NCBI GenBank assembly: GCA_019137255.1
Contig: WPDH01000206.1
Span: forward strand, 1-18,262
DNA: 18,262 nt
Source: Corinectria fuckeliana
Lineage: Eukaryota; Ascomycota; Sordariomycetes; Hypocreales; Nectriaceae
Reading direction: 5' to 3'
A model generated the notes under the pieces. That model ran no database searches. It worked only from the letters and a program-made list of their open reading frames with translations, and was not told the DNA's origin. Positions within the stretch are counted from its first letter, which is position 1. Each line of letters starts with the position of its first letter. Below, piece after piece: positions 1 through 9,924 of the stretch. The position numbers and the translations under genes are program-made.

Positions 1-79
1 TTAAGTTAAAATAAAATGTAAAAGTATAACTAAGATATAGTAAGAGTAACTATTAAATATTTATAAAAGGTATAATTCT

Positions 80-100
80 AATAATAATAATAATAATAAT
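80..100. repeat. (AAT)7 microsatellite
   Basis: Seven consecutive AAT trinucleotides. This is a simple repeat in a gene-free AT-rich stretch (1-360) where nothing else was recognised. Confidence 0.9.
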
Positions 101-360
101 ACTAGCTATAAGAGTAAGTTTTTTTATTATAAATCTACTATATATTTAAGCTAATCTTATATAAGCTAAGAGAAAGAGATAAGCTAAAATAAAAAGTATT
201 ACTACTTTAAGAGAGAAGTTTACTACTCTAAAGAGAGTAGTATAAGCTATCTTTTATTTTATATATATTATATAAATAAGTAAAAATAGTATAATAGGTT
301 TTTACTAAGACTAGGTAAATATTATAGTAAGTAGTTATATAGCTTATACTTATATATATA

Positions 361-840
361 AAATATATAAAGCTTTACTATTTACTATTATTATTATTAC
401 TTAAGCCTTAGTAAAGGCTTTTTAGTAAGAGAGGAGTACTAATAATATAAGTATAAGTTAGTTTTATAATATATATATAAGCTAATAGTATATAAGAAAA
501 AAAGCTTAAAAGACTTAAAAATATAGCCTTTTAGGTAAAAAGTTAAGCTCTTAAGTATATATATATTATACTTATAATAATAATTATAAGCTTAATATCT
601 AATTAGTTTAATATACTAGTTAGTAAGATTAACTATATTACTAAGATACTTAAGCGTTTTAAATATATTATAGTTTTAGCTTTTATTTATTTAAAGAGTA
701 TTTTTATTCTTATAATAGTTAGATTATTAGCTCTTAAGAGAACTAGTAAGAAGAATAGTAATAGTAATAATAAGACTAGTAAGACTAGTAATAATACTAC
801 TACTAATAAAAGTATAAAAGAGAGTAATATAAATATATAA
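361..840 (+). pseudogene. Possible coding relic ending at 840
   Basis: Frame 1 is interrupted from 361 to 606, then fully open from 607 to the TAA at 838-840 (77 codons). That is unusual in such stop-rich DNA. The open part reads as a hydrophobic stretch (ILKRFKYIIVLAFIYLKSIF) followed by a K/N/S/T-rich tail, resembling the basic, low-complexity C-terminus of a real protein. Upstream in the same frame is a charged piece (EKKLKRLKNIAF). No ATG is seen; RIP can turn ATG into ATA. The family is not recognised. A chance open frame in AT-rich DNA is a fair alternative. Confidence 0.3.
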
Positions 841-1229
841 GGTTAGATAGTAAGTAGTAAAAGTATAAGTTTAAGTTAAGTTTATAAGTTAGTATTATAA
901 GCTTAAAAGATTTTAATAAGAGGTTAAAAAATTTAATTAAGATTAGTAGCTATTATAATTAGGCTGGTTTTTTACCTTTTATAGCTTTTTCTAAGTATAT
1001 TTTATACTTCTTATAAAAAAGGTAAAAAACACTTAGTATAATAATATACTATTCTTATTATAAGATTATAAACTTAATTATAGTTATTATAAATTTATAA
1101 GGCTAGTTTATAATATAAGATAATATATTAGCTTAAAAACTACTAAGTAAGTAGTTAAGTAGTTTTATACTTTAATAGTTAAAGCTTAAACTTATATTAG
1201 TTTTATAGTAAGTTTATTAAGTATTCTTA
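841..1229. other. Gene-free stretch with an inverted repeat
   Basis: No coding trace is seen here. An inverted repeat has 14-bp matching arms at 967-980 (GTTTTTTACCTTTT) and 1017-1030, separated by a 36-bp loop. It could form a hairpin or be a remnant of an element end. A related GGTAAAAAA motif recurs near 1248. Function unknown. Confidence 0.5.
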
Positions 1230-3420
1230 TTATTTAGTATACTTAAGGTAAAAAATAATAATATATTTAGGTGTTTTTTTACTAGTCTTATATAAGTATT
1301 ATAATAAAAATATATTAAGTATATACCTTTAGAAGAGAAAGCTTCTAAGACTAATTTTTCCTATTTATAGCTATATAAGTATTAAGCTTTAATATTTATT
1401 AAGATCTTAATATAAGTATAATATTCTTTTATTATTAGTAAGAGGGTAAGCTTTAGCTAGTTTAAGTTAATTAGTCTTTTAGTACTTTTTTACTTTATCT
1501 TAAAGTTAGGTTTATTATATAGTCTATTTAGAGAGAGTATAAGCTTTTATTACTACTAATATTAGTTTATACCTTTTATAAGAGAGCTAGCTTTTAAGCT
1601 AATCTTTAACTTCTTATTATAGTTACTATTATAATTTTTACTACTACTTATAGTAAATCTACCTTAAAGCTATAATAGTAATAGCCCTAATAAGCTAAGT
1701 AGTATTTTATCTTTTAATATAGTTATAAAATTAGGCAGCTAGTTTATTAAGATAGATATTAAGAGGGGAAATAGCTAGCTTTATCTCTAGTAGGTAAGTA
1801 AGTATAGCTTTATAAGTTTTTACTATTATATATAGGTTTTAAGTTTATTCTAATATAAGTACTTATATAATACTTTAAGGCTTACTACTAAAGGCTATTA
1901 AGATATAATAAGCTTTTATATTATAAACTATAATAAAATAGATAACTTATATATAAATTAATCTTACTCTTTTAAGGCTAACCTCTTATATACTTATAGT
2001 AATTATAGTAAGAGTCTAGTATTAGCACTTAAGTTTCTTTTTAAGATAGTTTATATATAAGCCTTATAATAGTTTATAATAGAGAAAAAGTCTAAAAAAC
2101 TTATAAGTTTAAGTAAGCTATACTATTAAGTTTTTAAGTTAGATTTATATTTAGTCTACTATATATTTATAAGTAAAGTAGAAAAGTTATATTTTATTTA
2201 GTTTTTAAGTTATACTATTTATTTAAGCTTAATTATTATATATTTCCTATATAGTCTTAAGCTAGGTTTAAGTCTTTTTTATATTATAGCTAAATACTAA
2301 TAGGTTTATATTATTTATAAATCTAATAACTAATATCTTAAAGGTATTATTAAAAGCTTTATAAAAGCTAAAAATAAAAAGAATAAATAAAATAAGTAAT
2401 AAAAGAGATTCTTAAAAGACTCTTATTTTAACTTTAATTAGGTTAAAAGTTTAACTATTAAATTAGAGTTATACTATTTATAATATAAGATAGCTAGTAA
2501 GTTATACTAAAAGCTATTTAAGAAATTCTTTTAGTTATAAGATAGTAATAAGTTATTTATAGTTAATACTATTAAAAGCTTTTATAAAGTTAAGCTAAAA
2601 AAGAGAGATAAGACTATATTAAGCTTATATTATATATACTACTTTAATAACTATAATTAAGGCTAGCTTTATTAACTTTCTAAGCTTATTACCTATTTAT
2701 CTTAAGAATAATAGCTTTTTCTCTTTTACTATAGTTATAATANNAGTAATTATAGTATAAAAGTATATTAGAAAGTAACTAATAGTAAAGCTTTTATTTA
2801 CTATTTTAGTAATTATAAAAATAAGTAGGTTATTATATACTTTAAGAAATCTTATAAGAATTTTATTTTTCTTTAAGGCTTTTTATAACTTAATTTAGTA
2901 TAAAGCTTTTTAGACCTTTTTAGAGTCTATTATTAGGTATATATAACCTAACTTAGGTTTAGATATCTTAAAGGGTAAAAAAGAGAGAAGATTAAAGTTA
3001 TCTACTTAAGGTTTAAAAAAGAATTTTCTTACTAAGATCTTAGCTTTATTTATATAAAGTATTACTAGTATAAGTTAGTTTTAATAAATAAGAAGTAAAA
3101 GCTATAAAAAAGTTATAATAGTTTTACTATATAGTTTAGCTTATTTTTTTATATTTTAAAATTATATTATATTATACTATAAGAGCTTAATTAAAAGTTT
3201 CTTTTAGAGGGTATATTATATATTTTATATATACTAATCTTATACTATATATATCTTAAAGTATATATACTAGTTTACTAAGTAGCTAGTTTATTAGGCT
3301 ATATAATATACTTACTTAAGTTTAAAAGTTACTTTAGCTATTTTACTATTTTACTAAGAGTTATAGTAAGATTTAGGTTTTTTTTACTTTAGAGTTATAT
3401 ATTTTATAATTATAGTAAGT
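1230..3420 (+). pseudogene. Badly degraded plus-strand coding relic, frame unresolved
   Basis: Several stretches read like protein on the plus strand, but the best frame changes: frame 1 from about 1230 to 1640, frame 3 from about 1593 to 2870 (for example SNKLFIVNTIKSFYKVKLKK near 2550), and frame 1 again from about 2700 to 3160 (for example LGLDILKGKKERRLKL). About one codon in ten is a stop in these frames, only modestly better than chance for this composition. It may be the body of an old transposable element. No polymerase, integrase or transposase motif could be confirmed. The frame switches could be indels, introns or misreading of shadow frames. Confidence 0.3.
2743..2744. other. Two undetermined bases (NN)
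   Basis: The only ambiguous bases in the window, inside the most degraded AT-rich block. They mark an assembly or base-call uncertainty there. Confidence 0.95.
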
Positions 3421-3470
3421 TACTTAAGAAGCTATTTAACTTTTACATTTAGGGCCTCTAAGGTAGTTAT

Positions 3471-3790
3471 TATACTTATACTGAAAAAATAGAGCTAGGA
3501 TCCGGTTTAAGTATAGTAAAAAGTGGGTCCTTTATATACAGATTCTAAATCTTCTGAAAAAATAATTAAGATTAGTATATAGTTCACCTTTATAGCTATT
3601 TTCTAGCTTTAATTAAAAATGTTTAAAGTTTTTCTTTCTTAGTTTAGTTAAAGCAGGGTAAAGTCTTAGTGTAAGATAAAATCAGATCGGGCTAGAGCTA
3701 TAAGTCTTAGCGTAAGATTAAATCAAAAGCGGTTAAGTGCTATATACACACACTAAGGCTAACCTAAAATAAAAGTTAACCCTATATAGC
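3471..3790. other. Less-mutated island with short direct repeats
   Basis: CpA, TpG and even CpG return here (for example GGATCCGG at 3499), unlike the block upstream. Two direct-repeat pairs are visible: an 11-bp CTGAAAAAATA at 3481-3491 and 3554-3564, and a 24-bp unit beginning AAGTCTTAG at 3661-3684 and 3702-3725, which differs at two positions. No open reading frame of note is present. The island may be single-copy DNA or a junction that escaped RIP. Confidence 0.55.
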
Positions 3791-3900
3791 TGTACTAAGC
3801 CACACTAAGCCACACCAGGCCACACCAAGCCACACTAAGCTATACAGAGCCACACTAAGCCACACAGAGCTATATAGAGCTATATAGAGCCACCTAGAGC
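3791..3900. repeat. 10-bp tandem array, 11 copies
   Basis: Eleven units in exact 10-bp phase, based on CACACTAAGC and CACACAGAGC. Neighbouring units differ by C-to-T at CpA sites: CACACAGAGC (3861), TATACAGAGC (3841) and TATATAGAGC (3871 and 3881). Stray related pieces continue to about 4000 (GCCACACTAGG at 3948, GCCACATACAC at 3988). This is a minisatellite; no function is visible. The unit-to-unit changes are a direct local record of the CpA-to-TpA mutation process. Confidence 0.9.
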
Positions 3901-4189
3901 TATATTCCACCTTATAAAACTGCACTAACTGTAAAAGAGACTAATAAGCCACACTAGGTACTTTCAGCTATATATACACTATACTCAGCCACATACACTA
4001 AAAATAAAAGAACTACCTTATAGATAATATATAACTTTATTATTATCTACTTATCTAAATAGAATAAAAATCTTTAAAAAATCTTTTTAAGTATAAACTA
4101 ATTTAATAAGATTAGAAAGATTCTTTCTTTCTTCTTATACTACCTATTTTAGCTCTTAGTCTCTCTTTTTTATTCTTAGGTAAATTTAA
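3901..4189. other. Gene-free AT-rich spacer
   Basis: It holds a few degenerate pieces of the upstream 10-bp satellite, then AT-rich sequence. No coding frame, RNA gene or recognisable element is seen. Confidence 0.5.
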
Positions 4190-4266
4190 ATAGGTAAGGT
4201 CTAAAAACAGTTGTTTAGAAAGCTCTCTATATAACAAGCTAATAGCTGTTCTTAAACCTTACCTTA
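4190..4266. mobile_element. Short palindromic element, copy 1 (full)
   Basis: The left arm (TAAGGTCTAAAAACAGTTG...) and right arm (...TAGCTGTTCTTAAACCTTA) are imperfect inverted repeats around a loop of about 20 bp. The arms match the family consensus core CTAAGAAYAGYTATTAG. It lies upstream of gene relic A. The likely nature is a tiny foldback or MITE-like element, inferred from dispersed copies and inverted symmetry only. Confidence 0.65.
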
Positions 4267-4344
4267 TAATATATATTAAAGCTAAATAGTAATAAAAACC
4301 TTATATAAGAATATAAAATACTAATTTATAATTATACTACTTTT

Positions 4345-4371
4345 CTAATAGCTATTTTTAAACCCTGCCTT
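4345..4371. repeat. Single arm of the palindromic element
   Basis: Right-arm sequence (CTAATAGCTATTTTTAAACC followed by CTGCCTT) with no clear partner arm. It is a half copy in the gap before relic A. Confidence 0.5.
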
Positions 4372-6160
4372 CTACTCTCTTCTTACTACTACTATCTTAT
4401 AAAGAGAGTAATAGTAATAATATAGTAATATAGTATTATAACCCCCTAAAAGGCAAGGACATTCTTGCAAACTAGAATTAGACGCAGAATAATAAGAAGT
4501 AAACTGTTTATACTAGCAGAAATATTATAACAGGTAATAAGATAAAGCCTTCTAACCTACTATAATAAGTTAATCCTATTTAATATATATATAGTTTAAT
4601 TACTATATAGTATATCCTCTTAGTCTTCTTTTATCTACTAATATAGATAGTAGGCTTTATCTCTACTTATATATTCTTATCTTAGTCTCTTAATATAGCT
4701 TTATAGTAGATAGTAAGATTATTTACTATAAAGTAAGTATAATTATATAAGTTATTATAAGAGATAATAACCAGCTTATAAAAGACTATATTTAACCTGT
4801 ATAAGAGCCTGTTATTTTACTTAATCTATCTTATAAAGATAAAAAGCAGCTAATCCTATTTAACTATATATTAACAGAAACAAACTAGATACTTACAGAG
4901 AGTAATCTAGTATATTAAGTAATATAGTAAGACAGATTAAATAAAAAGACAGAAAACAACCTAGATATTTAACTTAAGAAACTTATTATAAAGATAAATT
5001 CTATACTTATTCTTTCTAAATATACAGGTAAAAAAAATTTAGTAAAGAGAGAGAAGAAAACATAAATTATATATACTCTATTAAGTATAGGGTTTATACT
5101 ATATATATTAGTTATATTAAATAGGTCTTATATATTAAACATACTACTAGTATTCTAGGATTCTAGCCCTCTATAGTAATAGCTCTAAGGTAAAGATAAT
5201 AGTATAAGTAAAGCTAGCTTATTACCTACACTTAATACACTCTTTCTAGTTACTAATTAACATTAAGCATAAAGTATACTACGCCCCTAAAAAGCCCTCT
5301 TATTCTTATTAAGTTTATTATAAAGATTAAGTTTATTATAAAGAACACTCTATAAGTAGCTATTATTACTATACTAAACCGCCTAGTATAAGAATAATAA
5401 TAGCTTCTAGATAATAACCCTCTTTATAGTTAATAAATTTAAGCAGTCCTACCTAGACCTTATAACTAACACCTACAGTAAAGATAATATTATTAAGAGT
5501 ATCTACCTTTAGAACTTATACTATTATATTAACTAGGCTAACTTTCTTAATACTAATAATATTATTACTAGGCTCTAAGTGACTATATAAAGCTACTATT
5601 ATATAAGTATAAGTATATTTATTTAAAGTATTATTATAAACTAGTTTACTCTAATTAAGCTTACTATAAAAGAACTTAATACTACCTGCTTATACTAGCT
5701 TCTCTTACTATCACTCTTTTTTATAGGTAAGTTAGTATAAAGTATTAGACACTAAGCGCTAAGATGCTACTATTAGTACTTATATATAACTATCTTTCTT
5801 AATAGTTTTAGCTAAAATATATAGTAGGTCTACTAGGCCTAATAGTACTTTTACTATATTACTAGCCTTATTAACTTAGGGTATATAACCTTAATATTTA
5901 CTACCCTAATAGTTACTATATAGTATTATAGTTAGATATATAAGCTCCTAATACTAAAAAGTGTATAATAAGTACTTATAGTAATACTAGCTTATAATAG
6001 TACTACTATACTATATAGTAATTACAACTAGTCTTTACTACCCTAGTATGCTAAAATACTAAGTAAGAACCTTACACAGCTTAAAAAGGTTACTATATAA
6101 GTATAAAGTAATATAGTTAAGTATTATCTCACTTAGCATATAATAAAGTACTTTATACTA

Positions 6161-6196
6161 GCTAATAGAGTATTACTAGCTAACAGAGTATTACTA
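6161..6196 (+). repeat. In-frame 18-bp tandem duplication in relic A
   Basis: Two adjacent 18-bp units (GCTAATAGAGTATTACTA and GCTAACAGAGTATTACTA) differ by one C/T transition. In the relic A frame they read ANRVLL twice. Length divisible by three supports that the region was once under coding constraint. Confidence 0.75.
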
Positions 6197-7159
6197 GCCT
6201 AAGACTAAACTAATATAGCACCTTTTATATTAAGTGCCTAACTAGTGCTGCTTTACCTAGGTGCTATAGGTAAGCTAAGTAGACTCTTAGCACTAGAGTA
6301 AATAACTCTCTTAAGATATATAGCAGCCTAGTATAATAAGGACTATAAGATACACTTATAAGAAGTGTAAGCAGCTAGCTATATATATATAAAGTGCTAC
6401 TTAGTTAGTAATATCTAGTGTATACTTAAAGGCTAGTCTTAAGGCTAAGATAGTTACCTACTATTAGTACTTAGCCCTTTAGTTAACCTAATTAACAGAG
6501 CATCTTATAGCTGCCTACTTAGCACTAAGAGTAATACGCCTAGGTTAATATAGATAGTATGCTAATACTAGCTAGCATTTAAGAGTACTAATAGTAAAGT
6601 CTTACCTTTTAGGCTATACCTTTATACTTACTACTATATATCACCTAAGTCTACTAGCACTAGTATTAAAAAGACTTTTAATATAAATAGCCTTTATATA
6701 TTCCCCCTCTTACTTATTATAGCCCGACTTAGCTTATAGTAGTATTCCTAACCTAATATTATACTTAACTAGACTAGAAATATACACCTTAGCATTTTAG
6801 TACTCTATTAGCATAATAAGAAGCTAGCGCTCCTACTAGAGTAGTAACCCCTTTACTATATCCTAAACTACTACTTTAGGCGGGTTATAAGTATAGTTAA
6901 TATATATATATAGCTTTTCTTTCTAGCTCTCTACTGTAAAGGCTTTAACACTTTAAGTGACCTTATTAGCTATACTTACCTTCTAGGTGATTTATTAGAG
7001 CGATAAGTAGATAAGATAGTACTACCCTCTATCTAATAATATATACTAAGCCTTAATATTATATAGCACCTCTTATAATTATATATAGTAGTAAGTGCTA
7101 ACTTACATATTATATAAAAGGTTATTATAACAAGGCTAAAAGGTAGTAATAATAACACT

Positions 7160-7180
7160 AATAATAATAATAATAATAAG
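7160..7180. repeat. AAT repeat, poly-Asn in relic A frame
   Basis: About seven AAT units, preceded by AATAATAAC. In the relic A frame it reads as an asparagine run, a low-complexity linker. It could equally be a microsatellite expansion after the gene died. Confidence 0.7.
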
Positions 7181-9543
7181 GCTAATAATATAAGCTAAGA
7201 TAATATGTATACTACTTATAATAAGATACTAGCTTATAACCTATAGCTAGACTATCTTACTACCCTTTAGAGGAGTATTTAGTACTATATAAAACTCTTT
7301 TCTAAATTTAAGAGTGTATAGTTGTTTATAGCCTTTAAGAACACTAAGCTTGCCTTTATAAAGAATACACTTAATAAGACCCTATTAAGCTAGACCTAAT
7401 AATAGATCTAAGCTATTAATAAAAACTATATTAACCTAGATATTATATTTATTAATATTAGGCGGCAGTATACACTTTATACTATATAAGAGCTTAAGAA
7501 TAATATACTATTATAGTATATATACTATTTTAACTATATATAGCAGTAGTATAAGGCGTAAAGCAGGCTATATAACTAGCTATACTTAGCATAGTAGTAA
7601 CCCTACCTAACCTAAGTGGACTACCTATAAGTTACCTTCTAAGACGCCTCTAGTCTTACTATTACTAGCAGCCTATATAGTAAAAAGTTTAGACTAGGCC
7701 TTATCTATATATAGTACTATAACCTTATTAAGATCCCCTTTAATATAGCTAAGATATACCTGTTCTAGTTATACTAGCTTAAATCTCTTATACTAGACCT
7801 TACTTACCTACTATAGTAAAAGTAGGCTATATATAAGCTTTACACTTATATTAGCACCCTCCTCCTAAGGTACTACTTAAGTAAGTACTATATTAATACT
7901 AATATTTCTAGGGCTAGTAATATACCTAAGGGCTGCTTTACTTATAGTATATAAGTAGAGAACTAAGTATTACTAAGGCTCTTTTGTTATATAGTAGTAA
8001 CTAGGCAGATACTAGCTAAGAATAAGAGTAAGATATAAATAGCTAGTATTAGTAATATACTATTTTTTATTATCCTCTTATAAGATATAGCTAGCTTTCT
8101 TTACGTATTAATTAACTAGTACTACTTTTTGTTTAAGTATATTTAGGCTACTACTATAATCTGCTTCTCTCTGCTTAAGACTATAATAATACTAGTTATA
8201 CTATAAGGCTTATACTTCTTATACTTATTCTTACTTATCACTAAGAAGTTTATCCTTTAGTAGGATTAGTAGATACTAAGGCAGGGTAATAGTAAAAAGC
8301 ATAAGAGGATAGGTATAGCACTTAGTGCTTATATATATAGGTTTAGATAGTAAGAGTTAGGCAAGTTTAACTAGAAAGACTAGCATTTTCACCTTAAGGT
8401 TAAAAAGTATCTTCTTATAAGTAACTTTTTTCTCTAGGCTAACTATAAGAAGTAGTAGTAGATACTAAGAGATATCTATAATATATACTTTTATATATAG
8501 TAGGTATAGTAATAAGTAATATAGTACTATATTATATAGAGTCTCTAAGCTGCCTAGCTCTAGTTTAAGTACTTATATAGTATAGTTCTTAAGCTCTTTT
8601 AGCAGGATATATAGTATAAGGCTCTTAAGTTAATATTATAAGTAATAGGGTCTGATATTACTAATAGAGCTTAAGCTAAGTTCTTAAAGACCTAACTACT
8701 ATTATTCTATTATAATACTATAGTCTTAGCCTTTTATAATCACACTTATAATATTTCTTTTACTTAGCCTCACCTAGTTATTAGTAATAAGCTATATAGT
8801 ATTAATATTATAAACCTAGTTAATAACCTTTTTATGTCTTATACTTATAACAAGCCTATCTAAGAGCATAAAAGGTAAAACAGCTGCCCCTACTATATTA
8901 TTATACTATACAGCTTAGAGCTTATATATAAAAGGTTTAGTAAGGCTAGCACTACTAAGTAGTACTAGTTACTACAGCTTCTTATTATAGTAACCTACTA
9001 GATCTTACTATAGCTGTTTAATATACAGCTTATAGTTATAACTAAGAAGAGTATAGCTATTAGCACTAAGTGCTAACTAATATAAGCGTCTATTATATAC
9101 TAGGACTAGGCCTTACTATTTAGGCTGTGAGATTAGAGGGGCACCCTTCTAACTATACTAGTTAAAAATAACTACACTATAGTAACCACCTTTTAGCACC
9201 TTAAGCAAGCCTATATAGCATATTAAGCATAAGAGCTTAGCTAGTAAAGATAGATATTAAGTAAGTAGAACTCTAAACTTAGGTTTAGATAGTTAACTAG
9301 AGACCTAGTTAAGTATATAGCTAACACTATTAATAGTACTATACTTAATATAAGTTATACTATTATCCTTATAAGCTATAATACTATTTACCTACTAGTA
9401 AAAACTAGCTGTCTACCTAAGATATAGCTTATTAGCTAGCTATAAGACTAGATATTATATAAACTTAACACTCTTTTTATAGTGCTACTTTTAGCTAAGA
9501 TAGGACCTATAGTATAATCTAATAATAGAAAACCTTTTACACT

Positions 9544-9579
9544 CTTACTATAAGACTAGACCTTACTATAAGACTAGCA
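9544..9579 (+). repeat. Second 18-bp tandem duplication
   Basis: CTTACTATAAGACTAGAC is followed at once by CTTACTATAAGACTAGCA. The period of 18 bp again preserves the relic A frame (LL, stop, D, stop, then T/H). It lies near the likely C-terminal end. Confidence 0.75.
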
Positions 9580-9768
9580 CCTATTATACTATAGTATAAA
9601 TATACTACCCTCTAACTATATAACACTAGAGTCTAACACTATAAGAAGTACTATAATATCTAATAATAGTAATATATTATTTTGCCTTATAAAACAACTT
9701 TAGTACTATAATATAGTAAAAAGAAGATAAATTATAAACTAGTATATTTATATATACTAGGCCTAAAA

Positions 9769-9792
9769 GCAGCCTCTAAGAATAGTTATTAG
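9769..9792. repeat. Single arm of the palindromic element
   Basis: GCAGCCTCTAAGAATAGTTATTAG is a left-type arm, here read in two parts: GCAGCCTC and TAAGAATAGTTATTAG. It is followed by unrelated GGAAAATTGCC. It sits in the gap between relics A and B. Confidence 0.6.
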
Positions 9793-9805
9793 GAAAATTG
9801 CCTAG

Positions 9806-9908
9806 CCTTAAGGCCTAAGTCTAAAACTCTTAGACTTTTAGACTTAAGACTCTTAGACTCTTAGACTTTTAGACTCTTAAATAACTAAGACCTTAAGGCC
9901 TAAGTCTA
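9806..9908. repeat. Minisatellite flanked by 18-bp direct repeats
   Basis: An 18-bp sequence (CCTTAAGGCCTAAGTCTA) occurs at 9806-9823 and 9891-9908. Between them is a short tandem array built on CTCTTAGA/CTTTTAGA units (about 9824-9880). The flanking repeats contain the palindrome CTTAAGGCCTAAG. Replication slippage or an excised insertion could explain the layout. Confidence 0.75.
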
Positions 9909-9924
9909 CTTTAGGCGCTCTTAG

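Larger units (their letters stand above)
1..3470. other. Extremely AT-rich RIP-degraded block
   Basis: This block is dominated by TpA-rich words such as TATA, CTATAG and TTAAG. CpA and TpG are nearly absent, and TAA/TAG appear at high density in all frames. In filamentous ascomycetes this is the known footprint of RIP, which converts CpA to TpA on either strand of duplicated DNA. It is more degraded than the 4.6-17.8 kb part, and the change near 3470 is abrupt. The block is probably old transposable-element sequence, but no reverse transcriptase, integrase or transposase motif could be recognised. Confidence 0.7.
4682..9600 (+). pseudogene. Relic A: very long RIP-broken coding region
   Basis: One frame (positions 3n+2) reads as protein for about 1,600 codons. 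Roughly one codon in ten is a stop, and nearly all stops are TAA/TAG, as expected from CAA/CAG or TGG after RIP; one in-frame TGA lies near 9129. Protein-like stretches include KKTENNLDI near 4940, YKIHL followed by EVXAASYIYIKCYLVSNI near 6345-6415, LAFIKNTLNKTLLS near 7350, KKHKRIGIALSAYIYRFR near 8297, and a Q/L/K-rich, probably coiled-coil stretch near 9220-9270. Two 18-bp tandem duplications keep this frame. Another frame has somewhat fewer stops in places (6483-6780, 7203-9240), but its reading is R/L/S/P-rich and lacks RNY codons, so I treat it as a shadow. The start is unknown; the frame can be followed weakly back to 4442 and on to about 9760. The family is not recognised. The length would suit a transposon polyprotein or a giant single-exon gene. 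Confidence 0.45.

Noticed and set aside
2881..3160. Captain-type tyrosine recombinase (DUF3435) trace
   Set aside because: The stop-tolerant reading has a superficially similar basic/hydrophobic pattern but no catalytic Arg, His or Tyr motif could be placed.
7900..8350. RecQ-type subtelomeric helicase within relic A
   Set aside because: Length and position were suggestive, but no Walker A or DEAD/DEAH-like motif could be identified, even allowing G-to-A and C-to-T changes.
6483..9240. Alternative plus frame (3n) as the true frame of relic A
   Set aside because: It has somewhat fewer stops in 6483-6780 and 7203-9240 but reads as R/L/S/P-rich sequence with few RNY codons, typical of a +1 shadow, and becomes stop-dense between 6780 and 7200. 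Kept as an open caveat.
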